NCBI GenBank assembly: GCA_028683855.1
Contig: JAQUHA010000011.1
Coordinates: 1 to 64,000, forward strand
Reading direction: 5' to 3'
Origin: Desulfuromonadaceae bacterium
Lineage (GTDB): Bacteria > Desulfobacterota > Desulfuromonadia > Geobacterales > Pseudopelobacteraceae
DNA length: 64,000 nucleotides
Both the position numbers and the translations under genes were made by a program. Within the stretch, counting starts at the first letter, position 1. Every line of letters begins with the position of its first letter. A model generated the notes under the pieces. It did not search any database and had not been told where the DNA came from. It was given only the letters and a program-made list of their open reading frames with translations. This document shows, piece by piece, positions 10,456 to 19,672 of the stretch.

Positions 10456-11123
10456 GTTTGAATATTATTCTTTTTGGTCCGCCAGGTTCAGGCAAGGGTA
10501 CTCAAGCACAGTTTATAGTCGAGAATTTTTCAGTACCACAAATTTCAACTGGAGATATGTTAAGAGCAGCTGTTAAATCTAAGTCACCTCTTGGACTGAT
10601 GGCAAAAGCTGTAATGGACTCTGGTGCGTTGGTTTCTGACGAAATAGTGTTGGGCTTGGTAAAAGAGCGTCTGCTTCTTGATGATTGTGCAAATGGTTTT
10701 ATACTAGATGGTTTTCCAAGAACTATACATCAGGCTGACTCACTTATTAAACTGCTTGATGAAATGTCTAGAACTATTAATCACGTGATTTCTCTTGAGG
10801 TGGATTCCGAGGAACTTGTTAATAGATTGTCAGGCAGAAGAAACTGCTCTTCTTGTTCAAGGGGTTTTAACGTTGTTTACGATAAACCCAAAAATGAGGG
10901 TATTTGTGATTCCTGTGGTGCTTCTTTGGTTCAGCGGGATGACGATAATGAAGATACAGTTAAGAAGCGTCTTAAGGTTTATGAGGATCAGACCGCTTCA
11001 CTCAAGTCTTATTTCAGCTCTTTAGGTTTGTTGCGTAACGTCTCGGGTGTTGGTACAGTCTCTTCCATAAAAGCTCAGATATGTTCAATAATTGAGTCAG
11101 GTGGTATTGGTGATAATTCTTAA
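10452..11123 (+). CDS. adk: Adenylate kinase
   Basis: 223 residues, a long-type adenylate kinase that converts ATP plus AMP to two ADP in the cytoplasm. P-loop [23 protein letters not shown] site and [10 protein letters not shown] are present. The LID holds four cysteines as CSSC and CDSC, the zinc-binding LID of many Gram-positive and deltaproteobacterial enzymes. Overlaps secY by four bases (ATGA) and map at its end, so it is coupled to the secretion/ribosome operon as in many bacteria. Confidence 0.98.
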   Translation: MSLNIILFGPPGSGKGTQAQFIVENFSVPQISTGDMLRAAVKSKSPLGLMAKAVMDSGALVSDEIVLGLVKERLLLDDCANGFILDGFPRTIHQADSLIKLLDEMSRTINHVISLEVDSEELVNRLSGRRNCSSCSRGFNVVYDKPKNEGICDSCGASLVQRDDDNEDTVKKRLKVYEDQTASLKSYFSSLGLLRNVSGVGTVSSIKAQICSIIESGGIGDNS

Positions 11124-11856
11124 ATCTCGTAAAGAGATTGAGAGAATGAGAACAGCTTGTCGTATTGTTGCTGAAGTTCTTGAAGGTCTTAAATCTTTAG
11201 TTGAACCGGGCATTTCAACTTATGAGCTTGAATTGCACGCTTCGGCAGAGGCTTTGAAGTCAAATTCTAAGTGCGCATTTCGTGGTTACAATAATTATCC
11301 GAGTTCTCTATGTTGTTCTCCTAACGATCAGGTTGTGCATGGCTTGCCTACTAAGATCCCACTAAAGTCCGGTGATATAATAAGTTTGGACTTTGGAATA
11401 GTTTATGACGGTTTTTATGGCGATGCTGCTATCACTCTTCCGGTGGGAGATATTACTGATACTGCTAAGGAACTGCTTGCTGTCACTGAAAGCTCCCTTT
11501 ACTTTGCTATAGAAAATGCACGGCCAGGAAATAGACTGGGTGATATATCCTTTGCAGTTCAAAGTTATGTCGAGGGTAAAGGTTACTCCGTTGTTAGGGA
11601 TTTTGTTGGTCATGGAATAGGAAGAAGTTTGCACGAGGATCCTCAGATTCCTAACTACGGTACTGCGGGGAAAGGTGTTAAGCTGAAAACAGGAATGGTT
11701 CTAGCTATTGAGCCAATGATAAATCAAAATTCTCATGAAGTTAAATTATTAAAAGACAATTGGACGGTTGTTACCTGTGATGGTGGACTCTCCGCCCACT
11801 TTGAACATACAGTAGCTATTACTGATCACGGTCCTGAGATACTGACCAGATTGTGA
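11110..11856 (+). CDS. map: Methionine aminopeptidase, type I
   Basis: 248 residues. It removes the initiator methionine from nascent proteins. Seen: [12 protein letters not shown] start, the VHGLP histidine, SLDFGIVYDGFYGDAA with the two metal-binding aspartates, GHGIGRSLHEDPQIPNYG, AIEPM, and the FEHT glutamate. GTG 11110 is preferred over TTG 11092 because the family starts at this MI(I/V)LKS motif and AGGTGG (11098-11103) is well placed. It overlaps adk by 14 bases. Confidence 0.96.
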   Translation: MIILKSRKEIERMRTACRIVAEVLEGLKSLVEPGISTYELELHASAEALKSNSKCAFRGYNNYPSSLCCSPNDQVVHGLPTKIPLKSGDIISLDFGIVYDGFYGDAAITLPVGDITDTAKELLAVTESSLYFAIENARPGNRLGDISFAVQSYVEGKGYSVVRDFVGHGIGRSLHEDPQIPNYGTAGKGVKLKTGMVLAIEPMINQNSHEVKLLKDNWTVVTCDGGLSAHFEHTVAITDHGPEILTRL

Positions 11857-11883
11857 TTTTAGAAAGATTGTAAGGGGAATAAT

Positions 11884-11997
11884 ATGAAAGTACGTGCATC
11901 AGTAAAAAAAATATGTGACAAATGTAAGATAGTTAAACGTAAGGGTGTTGTGCGTGTTATCTGCGACATCCCTAAGCATTCTCAACGTCAAGGATGA
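11884..11997 (+). CDS. rpmJ: Ribosomal protein L36
   Basis: A 37-residue [22 protein letters not shown] at its start and ending in PKHSQRQG, is the zinc-binding form of L36 (bL36) with CxxC, a later cysteine and a histidine. ATG 11884 follows AAGGGG at 11872-11877 and the stop is TGA 11995-11997. L36 sits at the base of the L7/L12 stalk. infA, often just before it, is absent here. Confidence 0.96.
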   Translation: MKVRASVKKICDKCKIVKRKGVVRVICDIPKHSQRQG

Positions 11998-12019
11998 GTT
12001 ATTAAAGGGGGTATTTCCA

Positions 12020-12388
12020 TTGGCACGTATTTCCGGTATTGATTTACCAAAAAACAAGCGAGTAGTTATCGCATTGACTTACATTTATGGTATTGGCAAC
12101 TCATCTGCTGAGAAGATTCTCTCTTCTACCCAGATTGACAAGGATACTCGCGTTGACAAGTTGACTGAGTCTGAGGTTGCTCGTCTGCGTGAAGAGATTG
12201 ATCGCATCTGTAAAGTTGAGGGCGATCTGCGGCGTGAAATATCCATGAATATAAAAAGATTAATGGATCTTGGTTGCTATAGAGGTTTGCGCCATCGTAA
12301 GGGATTGCCTTGTAATGGTCAGCGAACTAAAACAAATGCACGTACACGCAAAGGTCCTGCACGTACTGTTGCTGGCAAGAAGAAATAA
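12020..12388 (+). CDS. rpsM: Ribosomal protein S13
   Basis: 122 residues. S13 (uS13) bridges the 30S head to the 50S and contacts t[23 protein letters not shown] at the start, GIGNSSA, and [20 protein letters not shown] at the end are diagnostic. TTG 12020 is chosen: AAAGGGGG (12004-12011) lies eight bases upstream and the family starts MARI. A longer in-frame reading from 11945 runs through rpmJ and is rejected. Confidence 0.97.
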   Translation: MARISGIDLPKNKRVVIALTYIYGIGNSSAEKILSSTQIDKDTRVDKLTESEVARLREEIDRICKVEGDLRREISMNIKRLMDLGCYRGLRHRKGLPCNGQRTKTNARTRKGPARTVAGKKK

Positions 12389-12411
12389 TTCATTAGCCCT
12401 GGAGAATAAGA

Positions 12412-12807
12412 ATGGCGAGCCCATCAAAAAAAGTTGTACGTAAAAAGAAAGAACGTAAAAATATTTCAAATGGTGTTGCTCATATTCAAGCAACTTTTAA
12501 TAACACCATTATTACAATAACCGATCCGGTTGGTAATGTTGTAGCATGGTCGACTGCCGGTGCTAAAGGGTTCAAGGGCTCTCGTAAAAGCACACCTTTT
12601 GCGGCTCAGATAGCTGCAGAAGACTGTGCGAAGAAAGCTCAGGAACATGGTATGCGTACGGTAGAAGTATACGTAAAAGGTCCTGGTTCTGGACGTGAGT
12701 CTGCTCTCCGCGCTTTGCAGGCAGCCGGATTTGGCATAAGCTTTATTAAAGACGTTACTCCTATTCCTCATAACGGTTGCCGTCCACCTAAGAGAAGAAG
12801 AGTCTGA
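12412..12807 (+). CDS. rpsK: Ribosomal protein S11
   Basis: 131 residues. S11 (uS11) lies on the 30S platform near the E site and the Shine-Dalgarno helix. Motifs: [39 protein letters not shown] and the [16 protein letters not shown] end. GGAG at 12400-12403 precedes the ATG. Confidence 0.98.
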   Translation: MASPSKKVVRKKKERKNISNGVAHIQATFNNTIITITDPVGNVVAWSTAGAKGFKGSRKSTPFAAQIAAEDCAKKAQEHGMRTVEVYVKGPGSGRESALRALQAAGFGISFIKDVTPIPHNGCRPPKRRRV

Positions 12808-12840
12808 TTTTAACAGTAACATTTATTAAGGGGGTTTTCA

Positions 12841-13467
12841 TTGGCTCGATATACAGGTCCTTCCTGCCGTCTGTGCAGGAGAGAAAACACAGAATTATTT
12901 CTTAAAGGCGATCGTTGCTATACTGACAAGTGTGCAATTAAACGTCGTAATTATGCTCCTGGCCAGCATGGTCAGGGGAGAACTAAAGTCTCAGCATACG
13001 GTACACAGCTGCGTGAAAAGCAGAAAGTACGTCGTATTTACTGCATTCTGGAAAAACAGTTCCGAGGATATTTTCAATCGGCTGATAGGATGAAAGGTGT
13101 AACGGGCGAAAACCTTCTCTCCCTTCTTGAAAGACGTCTTGATAATGTAGTTTACAGGCTCGGTTTTGCTGCATCCAGGTCTGAGTCACGTCAGTTGGTT
13201 CGACATGGACATTTTACTTTAAATGGAAGAAAAGTTGATATTCCTTCAATTCAGCTTAAAGCTGGGGATGTTTTGGAACTTCGTGAAAAAAGTCGCAAAA
13301 TAGTTGCTATTAATGATGCTCTGGAAGCGGTAGTACGTCGTGGGATTCCTCAGTGGCTGGAGCTAGATCGTTCTTCTTTTAAGGGGACACTAAAAGGTGT
13401 TCCTGCTCGTGAAGACATCGTAACTCCTATCCAGGAACAGCTCATTGTTGAGCTTTATTCAAAGTAA
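12841..13467 (+). CDS. rpsD: Ribosomal protein S4
   Basis: 208 residues. S4 (uS4) nucleates 30S assembly and in enterobacteria represses the alpha operon. An N-terminal cysteine cluster (CRLCRREN, then two cysteines near [11 protein letters not shown]) suggests a zinc-binding form. The S4 RNA-binding domain is at [23 protein letters not shown] start after AAGGGGG (12829-12835). Confidence 0.97.
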   Translation: MARYTGPSCRLCRRENTELFLKGDRCYTDKCAIKRRNYAPGQHGQGRTKVSAYGTQLREKQKVRRIYCILEKQFRGYFQSADRMKGVTGENLLSLLERRLDNVVYRLGFAASRSESRQLVRHGHFTLNGRKVDIPSIQLKAGDVLELREKSRKIVAINDALEAVVRRGIPQWLELDRSSFKGTLKGVPAREDIVTPIQEQLIVELYSK

Positions 13468-13532
13468 TTTCTGGCAGCTGTTGATTCTAGTTTGGTACGA
13501 CAACCGGTTTTATTTCTCCGGAGGAGGTAGTA

Positions 13533-14558
13533 ATGTATAAAAACTGGCGAGATCTTATTAAACCGAAACAATTACAGGTTGAAAAGGATACTCTTACAGA
13601 GACTTATGGTAAGTTTTATGCCGAACCTTTTGAGCGTGGTTTTGGTACAACTCTTGGAAATTCCCTAAGACGCGTTCTTCTCTCATCAATTCAGGGAGCT
13701 GCTATAACTTCGCTTCGCATAAAAGGTGTTTTGCATGAGTTTTCCGCCATTCAAGGTGTAACTGAGGATGTTACTGATATAATTCTAAACCTTAAGGGCG
13801 TAAGACTTAAACTTCATTCGTCCGAACAGGCTACGGTTCATTTTAAGCATAAAGGTGTTGGCGTAATTACAGCTGGTGATATAATTTCTGGTCATAATAT
13901 TGAGGTTATGAACCCTGATCATTATATTGCCACCTGTGGTAAAGATGCTAACCTTGAAGTTGAAATGAACGTGAAGATGGGCAAGGGCTATGTTTCTGCC
14001 GATCGCAACAGAGACGATAAAGCTCCTGTAGGCACAATACCAATAGATTCGATATTTACACCAATCAAGAAGGTTAATTACTCTATAACCAATGCTCGTG
14101 TTGGTCAGATGACAGATTATGATAAGCTTAATCTGGAAGTTTGGACTGATGGAAGTGTAAAGCCGGAAGATGCAGTAGCTTATTCTGCAAAAATACTTAA
14201 AGAACAACTCTCAATTTTTATAAACTTTGATGAAGAGTCAGAGCCAGAGATAAATGAAGAGTCCCAGGAAGATATAGATAAGGTTAATGAAAATTTATAT
14301 CGTACCGTTGAAGAGTTAGAACTGTCTGTTCGCTCCGCGAATTGTTTGAAAAATGCCGGAATTAAACTTTTAGGCGAACTTGTTACCAAGACTGAGTCTG
14401 AAATGCTTAAAACTCAGAACTTTGGGCGTAAATCTCTGAATGAAATTAAGGATATACTTTGTGATATGGGTCTTACATTCGGTATGAAGATTGACAGTTT
14501 TCCTGATCCAGAGCTTATGATTCGTTTACGCGGTGAGCAAAAGGAAGAAGAGCTTTAA
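13533..14558 (+). CDS. rpoA: RNA polymerase alpha subunit
   Basis: 341 residues, normal length. The N-terminal domain dimerises and holds beta and beta-prime ([20 protein letters not shown]); the C-terminal domain after an acidic linker (around residues 233-255) has the helix-hairpin-helix block [15 protein letters not shown] that binds UP elements and activators. GGAGGAGG at 13519-13526 is a very strong ribosome binding site. The 65-base gap after rpsD is the longest inside this part of the operon. Confidence 0.98.
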   Translation: MYKNWRDLIKPKQLQVEKDTLTETYGKFYAEPFERGFGTTLGNSLRRVLLSSIQGAAITSLRIKGVLHEFSAIQGVTEDVTDIILNLKGVRLKLHSSEQATVHFKHKGVGVITAGDIISGHNIEVMNPDHYIATCGKDANLEVEMNVKMGKGYVSADRNRDDKAPVGTIPIDSIFTPIKKVNYSITNARVGQMTDYDKLNLEVWTDGSVKPEDAVAYSAKILKEQLSIFINFDEESEPEINEESQEDIDKVNENLYRTVEELELSVRSANCLKNAGIKLLGELVTKTESEMLKTQNFGRKSLNEIKDILCDMGLTFGMKIDSFPDPELMIRLRGEQKEEEL

Positions 14559-14588
14559 TAATATTGTAAGTTTGAAAGGAATATATAT

Positions 14589-14966
14589 ATGCGACATGGC
14601 AAAGCAGGTAGAAGATTAGGCAGAAAAACTAGCCATCGTGAGGCGATGTTTAGAAATATGGTAACATCACTTCTGGATCATGGTAAAATTACGACTACTG
14701 ATGCTAAAGCAAAAGAGATTCGTGTTGTTGCCGAGCGTTTAATTACTCTTGGTAAGCGTGGTGATTTGCATTCTATGCGATTGGCAGCATCTGTGATACG
14801 TGAGAAGCCTGTTGTTTCTAAGCTCTTTTCTACGATTGCTCCTCGTTATAAGGAACGCTTTGGTGGTTATACTAGGATAATTAAGCTAGGTATTCGTCAA
14901 GGTGATGCTGCACCTCTTTCGATGATTGAACTTGTCGAAGAAGAGCTTAAGGTGTCAAAAGCTTAA
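14589..14966 (+). CDS. rplQ: Ribosomal protein L17
   Basis: 125 residues. L17 (bL17) lies at the tunnel exit. [20 protein letters not shown] is the family start, with [12 protein letters not shown] and [12 protein letters not shown] following. It is the last gene of the supercluster and is followed by an intrinsic terminator. Confidence 0.98.
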   Translation: MRHGKAGRRLGRKTSHREAMFRNMVTSLLDHGKITTTDAKAKEIRVVAERLITLGKRGDLHSMRLAASVIREKPVVSKLFSTIAPRYKERFGGYTRIIKLGIRQGDAAPLSMIELVEEELKVSKA

Positions 14967-15001
14967 TTTTACATTCGTAAATTACAGACTGTTTAGTATT
15001 T

Positions 15002-15028
15002 AAAAGACGTGTACTCCACGTCTTTTTT
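15002..15028 (+). terminator. Intrinsic terminator of the ribosomal supercluster
   Basis: AAAAGACGTG (15002-15011) pairs perfectly with CACGTCTTTT (15017-15026) around a five-base loop TACTC and the right arm runs into a T-tract. It lies 35 bases after the rplQ stop and marks the end of the S10-spc-alpha transcript. Confidence 0.85.
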
Positions 15029-15130
15029 ATTTAAGCTCTGTTCTGCGCCATTTCTGTATAAAAACTTCTAAAAGATTATCTCGTCTAAATAATGTGTGAA
15101 GATTCCGCCTAATAAATCACTGTCTTGTTT

Positions 15131-15541
15131 CTAATTTATATTGAACTCTAAAGACTCTTTTTTTAGATATACCATCCCTTGAAAAATGGCTACAACATCA
15201 CCAGATTCGTCTGTAATTGTAACAGAATAAGAAGCAAGTTTACTGTTTCGCGACTGTTCCTTTGCCTCAGCGTAAAGTATGCCGCTTAGTGGCGCTTTGA
15301 CAAAAGATATACTCGTGTTTATCCCCATTGCGAGCTTTCCGTGGGAATTCGAGGCGACTGCAAAAACAAAATCGGCTAACGTGAATATAGCTCCCCCATG
15401 GACTGTTTTTGCTCCATTCAGATGAAACGGTTCAATCTTCATTTTCGCCTTTGCACAACCAAGTTGAACATCCTGTAATTCGATGCCGGTGTGTTGTGCA
15501 AATATATCTTCTGTTGAAAAAAACCTTTTTATACTTTCCAT
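15131..15541 (-). CDS. PaaI-type hotdog thioesterase
   Basis: 136 residues, the size of a single hotdog domain. The motif HLNGAKTVHGGAIFTLADF contains the HGG...LAD signature of the PaaI/YdiI group, which hydrolyses acyl-CoA thioesters in the cytoplasm. Substrate cannot be read from sequence. ATG start with AAGGGA upstream on the minus strand. It stands alone between the ribosomal terminator and mnmH, transcribed away from mnmH. Confidence 0.85.
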   Translation of the reverse strand: MESIKRFFSTEDIFAQHTGIELQDVQLGCAKAKMKIEPFHLNGAKTVHGGAIFTLADFVFAVASNSHGKLAMGINTSISFVKAPLSGILYAEAKEQSRNSKLASYSVTITDESGDVVAIFQGMVYLKKESLEFNIN

Positions 15542-15690
15542 GTATTTATTCCCTTTTTATGATATATGATAACCCATTATATTTGCTATCAACCTCTCTG
15601 TCTACACTATATTGGGGTTTCAGTCATCATAAACCTGCAAAAAAAACATGAAATTGCCGCTCCTTGTTTTAAGATTGGATGAGATAGTGT

Positions 15691-16713
15691 ATGCTTGAAA
15701 AAATTGTTTTTAAACCAGAGTTGATTGATACCCACTGTTTTATTGATGTAAGATCACCACATGAATTTGACGAGGATCATATCCCCGGAGCTTATAATGT
15801 TCCTCTTCTTACAGATGAAGAACGTGTAGAGGTTGGCACAATACATAAAGAAATCGGGCTAATTGAAGCCAGAAGGAAAGGTCTTGAGCTTACCTGTTCG
15901 CGTTTTTACTGGATGGTCGAAAAAATCAACTCTATAGCTGATGGAAGGCAAATTATTATATACTGTTGGCGAGGTGGGCTTCGTAGCAGTTCAGTCACAG
16001 TATTGCTCAATATGTCAGGAACAGCAGCTCAGCAGCTTGTTGGCGGTTATAAAGCCTTTAGAAAAATTGTTATTGATTATTTTGAGCTTTGTAGCTTCTC
16101 TTCGCCTATGATCATAATGCACGGAATGACCGGTACCGGGAAGACTGTCTTTATTAATAGCCTATCTTCCGATAAATGGTCAACCATAGACCTTGAGGGG
16201 CTTGCAAACCATAGAGGTTCGGCATTTGGTGCTCTCGGGCTTTCGCAATATTTTACACAGAAGCATTTTGAGACACTCCTATGGGATTCTTTCAGGAAGC
16301 TTAAGGGTGATCGACCAATTGTTTTGGAAGGCGAGAGTCAGCGTATTGGTAAATATTATCTTCCAGGCTCACTCTATCAGAAAATGGGTGTAAGCTACAG
16401 AGTCTGGTGCTATGCAACTGTCGAGACTCGAATTAAAAGACTTGTGGCTGAGTATGCTTTTCCTGAGTATCAGAATGATATGCTGAGTTCTCTTGAAAGA
16501 ATTAAGAAAAAACTTAGTGGATCTCGCTACAATGTCCTAAAGAACAGCATATTGAGCTGGAATGTTGAGGCAATAGCAAGAGGTTTAGTTGAGGGCTATT
16601 ATGATAGAATATATTACAAAAACCGTACGTGGAAAGCAGACCTGGAACTGGAGTTGGAAAATTTTAGAGATGCCGAAAACCTACTAGAAAGATTCTGGAA
16701 TGAAAGGGCATAA
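15691..16713 (+). CDS. mnmH: tRNA 2-selenouridine synthase (SelU/MnmH)
   Basis: 340 residues. The enzyme swaps sulfur for selenium in wobble 2-thiouridine of tRNA, using selenophosphate. An N-terminal rhodanese domain has FIDVRSPHEFDEDHIPGA and the catalytic loop YCWRGGLRSSS with Cys92. A P-loop domain follows (GMTGTGKT, residues 145-152). Length and domain order match E. coli YbbB. It implies a selenophosphate synthetase (selD) elsewhere in the genome. Its neighbours are unrelated, so it is probably a single-gene unit. Confidence 0.93.
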   Translation: MLEKIVFKPELIDTHCFIDVRSPHEFDEDHIPGAYNVPLLTDEERVEVGTIHKEIGLIEARRKGLELTCSRFYWMVEKINSIADGRQIIIYCWRGGLRSSSVTVLLNMSGTAAQQLVGGYKAFRKIVIDYFELCSFSSPMIIMHGMTGTGKTVFINSLSSDKWSTIDLEGLANHRGSAFGALGLSQYFTQKHFETLLWDSFRKLKGDRPIVLEGESQRIGKYYLPGSLYQKMGVSYRVWCYATVETRIKRLVAEYAFPEYQNDMLSSLERIKKKLSGSRYNVLKNSILSWNVEAIARGLVEGYYDRIYYKNRTWKADLELELENFRDAENLLERFWNERA

Positions 16714-16814
16714 AACTTTTAAGCGTCTGCTGACTTAATAACTCAACAGCCGTTAGCTGGCAAATAGATTTTTACTACAAATAAGAGAAAGGCACATTAA
16801 TTATTTTAAACTCA

Positions 16815-17228
16815 ATGGAGAATTTTAAGCGTGATATAAGCTATCATGTCAGACGAGGTGATACTCAAATTATTCTGATGGCGACTCTTAATGATCGATT
16901 TCACGATGTAAGGATAGAAGTTCTGGTTGATTATGACTCTTTGATGGTAGGTTCTGCAAAAGTCGATTTTGTCCGTTATCCTTCCTCAGATTGCCCCGGT
17001 GTAACTCGGCGTATGAAAGAGTTGGAAGGATTTGTGATAGGCAGGGGGCTTAATCGCAAGTTACAGGAGGTATTTGGTGGAGGTGAGGGGTGTGGCAATC
17101 TTCGTGTTATGTTGCAGGGGGTGCTGCCGCTTGCTATGAATGTTAAGGCTGCTGCCGGTTTACAGATGAAGAGGCAATGCTGGATTCGATCAGAGAACGG
17201 CTTGCGGGTAGTTGCGCTGGTTATGTAA
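16815..17228 (+). CDS. DUF2889 family protein
   Basis: 137 residues. The pattern of a two-stranded start (SYHVRRGDTQIILMATLNDRF), a PSSDCPGVTRRMKELEGFVIG segment and a late conserved glycine-rich part resembles the DUF2889 family, whose function is unknown. No signal peptide or membrane segment. ATG start; no strong ribosome binding site is visible, only AATGGAG overlapping the start. It ends 24 bases before the convergent gene 17253-17501. Family assignment is from memory. Confidence 0.6.
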   Translation: MENFKRDISYHVRRGDTQIILMATLNDRFHDVRIEVLVDYDSLMVGSAKVDFVRYPSSDCPGVTRRMKELEGFVIGRGLNRKLQEVFGGGEGCGNLRVMLQGVLPLAMNVKAAAGLQMKRQCWIRSENGLRVVALVM

Positions 17229-17252
17229 AGTGGGAAAAATAGCACGAATCTG

Positions 17253-17501
17253 CTACTCCAGTATTTTATTAATGGTTGCCCTTATAGTTTCAGCGCTGAC
17301 TGATACGTCAAAACATCCAGCTCCGGCGTATGCATCAAAATTGTCAATTTGGTTTGCAAGCAGTTTAACTAGAGGTGATTTGCTAAAATACTGTTCCGGT
17401 TTATCGGCAATCGTGAATATATCTTTTATGAGCCATTTTGGGAGTTCACCCTCTTCGTGCTGCCTAAGTGCAGTTGCCCTTAGCTCTTCAAACAGATCCA
17501 T
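17253..17501 (-). CDS. Small unknown cytoplasmic protein, 82 aa
   Basis: 82 residues, not assigned to a family. It starts MDLFEELRATALRQHEEGEL, is acidic, has no membrane segment, and carries a C-terminal helix-rich stretch ending ATINKILE. The minus strand shows GGAG-type purines (GAGGAGCGG, 17505-17513) just before the ATG, which supports translation. Coding-like composition and an isolated place between DUF2889 and a secreted protein are all that can be said. Confidence 0.6.
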   Translation of the reverse strand: MDLFEELRATALRQHEEGELPKWLIKDIFTIADKPEQYFSKSPLVKLLANQIDNFDAYAGAGCFDVSVSAETIRATINKILE

Positions 17502-17633
17502 TTTAACCGCTCCTCAAACCTGCAAAGATTTTACTCTTAAGTACATTAACAAACCTACTTCAGCGACGTGACTTGTGCGCCAGCGCGGATAATCTATAAC
17601 ATTCTTCCACTTATTGCAATTCTACACCAAGAA

Positions 17634-17651
17634 GGGGGCGCGTCCGCCCCC
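17634..17651 (-). terminator. GC-rich hairpin after the secreted protein gene
   Basis: GGGGGCG (17634-17640) pairs with CGCCCCC (17645-17651) around a four-base loop. It lies 28 bases past the minus-strand stop at 17679. The minus-strand tail reads TTCTTGG, so the T-tract is weak. Confidence 0.5.
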
Positions 17652-17678
17652 CCTCGCATAATATAGCCTTTGCAGAGT

Positions 17679-18002
17679 TTATTCTGCGTCTGTGCTTGTA
17701 GTCGTAGTTGCAGTTACTGTCGTAAGGTTGCTTCCATCCTGTAGTCCGTTGCCGTTTGCGGGGCGGGTAGTTGAACCGTTAGCAGTGGTTCCGGTCGTCA
17801 AAAATGTGCCATCACGTTTTTGTGAGCCTACAGGTCGCGTAGAGGTTGCACCTGTTGTTCCTGTCTGTGTACAGGTGGCACTGCTGGAACCCTGACCCTT
17901 TAAACCGCCATTTCCTTTACCACCACGTGCTGACGCTTCGCCTGCAAGAGCTGCTGCACAAAGAGCCGCCAATCCCATTACCATAATCTTTTGAGTTTTC
18001 AT
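17679..18002 (-). CDS. Small secreted Ser/Thr/Gly-rich protein with internal repeat
   Basis: 107 residues. An N-terminal signal peptide (MKTQKIMVMGLAALCAAALA, then a likely AxA-type cut near GEASA) is followed by a low-complexity mature part rich in Thr, Gly, Ser and Asn. Two copies of about 25 residues can be aligned: each runs GTT...TRP.G....DG..LTT. ATG start with a near-perfect AGGAGGT on the minus strand. Function unknown; secretion is the only supported statement. Confidence 0.65.
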   Translation of the reverse strand: MKTQKIMVMGLAALCAAALAGEASARGGKGNGGLKGQGSSSATCTQTGTTGATSTRPVGSQKRDGTFLTTGTTANGSTTRPANGNGLQDGSNLTTVTATTTTSTDAE

Positions 18003-18239
18003 CTGTCTTACCTCCTGGTTGGTTTTAACTTCTTGTATTAATTTATTCCATAAGGTGTGCCAGTTTTAAAAAACAATGTAACTAACCGCTATTACATGGC
18101 TATTTGTGATTGACCTAAAAAGAAGGCGCTCATTTGCAGTGCAGACCATGCATAAGAAGATTTTTCTTTGCACCATTTCCGAAATTCTGTTTCTGCTTAT
18201 TTAATTTAGCGGAAGTTTTCCTTATAAACATCAGCTATA

Positions 18240-19121
18240 ATGAAACCAATGAGCCACGTTGCCTTCACGCTGATAATCTTTTCTGCCGTCATGCATGCAC
18301 TCTGGAATCTGCTGGTAAAGCGGAGCAGGCATAAAACAGTCTTCATCTGGTGGATGTTTATTGCCTCAGGCGGGCTTTTTTCGCTTGTCCTTCCATTTAT
18401 TCCGGAACCTTTTCTCCTTCCGAATCTGCACACCCTGCTGATGGTTTCCATCGGTTCGCTCTGTTTTGTTCTCTATCACCTGTTCAACGGGAGGGCTTAT
18501 CGTGGGGGAGACCTGTCGGTTGTCTATCCACTCTGTCAGACCTCAATGATATACGTACCTGTCTGGGGGTTAGTGCTTCTGGGGGAACGCCTGTCCTTCT
18601 CAGGTATAGCCGGAATTTTTCTTGTGGTTTCCGGCACCTATTCGATACAACTGCAGCGGGTCTCCATGGCTGAACTGATACGTCCGTTTCGTAACCTGAA
18701 AAGCCCATCGGTGCGGGATGCCCTGAGCGCAGGGTTTATCTATTCCATTGGTTCAGTAGCCGAGAAGAGCGGTGTGAGAGATTATTCTCCGCTTTATTTC
18801 ACCTATATTATGGTACTGATGATGCTTTTTCTGATGTCCTTCAATATGCTGCGCTCTAAGTATCGTCCGATGATAGCAGCAGAACTTAGAGAACACTGGA
18901 GGCTGATACTATGCAGCGGCCCGGTCATGATGCTGTCGTTTCTTACCTTTCGCTACGGCCTCAACCTCTCACCTGTCAGCTATGCCGTTCCGGTACGGCA
19001 GGTAAGTATCGTCATCGGTGTGCTGATCGGCATCCTCTTTCTCAAAGAGTCCTTCGGCAGGATCCGCTTTGTTTCTGCCATGCTGATCATGGCAGGAGTG
19101 GTTTTGATCCGCCTCGGCTAG
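18240..19121 (+). CDS. EamA/DMT-superfamily permease
   Basis: 293 residues with about ten hydrophobic segments arranged as two EamA repeats, the size of DMT metabolite exporters. Typical features: HALWNLLVKRSRHK in helix 1, VVYPLCQTSMIY, and in the second half SYAVPVRQVSIVIGVLIG before a last helix pair. Substrate unknown; relatives move amino acids or other small metabolites out of the cell. The start could be ATG 18240 or ATG 18249; neither has a clear ribosome binding site. Base composition is more GC-rich than the ribosomal region. Confidence 0.82.
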   Translation: MKPMSHVAFTLIIFSAVMHALWNLLVKRSRHKTVFIWWMFIASGGLFSLVLPFIPEPFLLPNLHTLLMVSIGSLCFVLYHLFNGRAYRGGDLSVVYPLCQTSMIYVPVWGLVLLGERLSFSGIAGIFLVVSGTYSIQLQRVSMAELIRPFRNLKSPSVRDALSAGFIYSIGSVAEKSGVRDYSPLYFTYIMVLMMLFLMSFNMLRSKYRPMIAAELREHWRLILCSGPVMMLSFLTFRYGLNLSPVSYAVPVRQVSIVIGVLIGILFLKESFGRIRFVSAMLIMAGVVLIRLG

Positions 19122-19224
19122 ATATAATTGTATTGTCTCGATTTCTACAGCGTTCCGGCATGGCGTTTTCAGTCTGGTAAGGTTATAATAGCCCTTGTAA
19201 TCGTTGGTATACTGGAGGTGTGAT

Positions 19225-19425
19225 ATGCCAGAGTTGAATAAAAAAGAGGGGGCTGATCTTCTCTGTACCTGTGGGGAGAAACATTCCGGTCATATCTGTT
19301 GGTTCTCACGTATGGGGATGCTCATGGAGGTGGAACATCTCTCTGACAGCCCGACGGTTTCCTGTTCAAAATGCGGTGCAAAGGCAAACCTGCCGCATAA
19401 CGTCTGCTTTCCGGAACCACTCTAG
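19225..19425 (+). CDS. Small Cys-rich protein, probable zinc ribbon, 66 aa
   Basis: 66 residues with cysteines in CTCGEKHSGHICW and SCSKCGAKANLPHNVC, which could form a zinc site (CxC/H...CxxC). ATG 19225 is chosen because GGAGG (19214-19218) lies six bases upstream; the in-frame ATG at 19204 lacks one. No family recognised. Cytoplasmic by appearance. Confidence 0.6.
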   Translation: MPELNKKEGADLLCTCGEKHSGHICWFSRMGMLMEVEHLSDSPTVSCSKCGAKANLPHNVCFPEPL

Positions 19426-19510
19426 TTTTTGAAAAGTCTGAAATGAAATTAATAAGACGTGTGATCCCAGGAAGTTGCAGTTTGTCTGGTAATCGCCATC
19501 AGGATGGCAC

Positions 19511-19672
19511 ATGGAAAAAGCCGGTTTAATATTGATACTGTTTTTTGTCGTCGGTCTTGTAATCTTTACCACCTGGCAACTCTATGCCGGTAATCTGGCT
19601 GCCGCGTTCTCAACTTTTCCTTTCCTTCTGATCTCCTATTTCTTCGTCATGAGATTCAAGAGGCAGGATTAA
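19511..19672 (+). CDS. 53-aa predicted membrane protein
   Basis: A short ORF too small for many gene finders: it begins MEKAGLILILFFVVGLVIFT and ends MRFKRQD, with two hydrophobic segments separated by a WQLYAGNLAAA turn. AGGA at 19501-19504 lies six bases before the ATG. Its stop overlaps the 3' end of the convergent HAD gene by four bases. Function unknown; hydrophobic pattern and ribosome site are the support. Confidence 0.5.
   Translation: MEKAGLILILFFVVGLVIFTTWQLYAGNLAAAFSTFPFLLISYFFVMRFKRQD

Noticed and set aside
12466-12822. 118-aa minus-strand frame over rpsK
   Set aside because: Opposite a conserved ribosomal protein gene; no ribosome site or motif.
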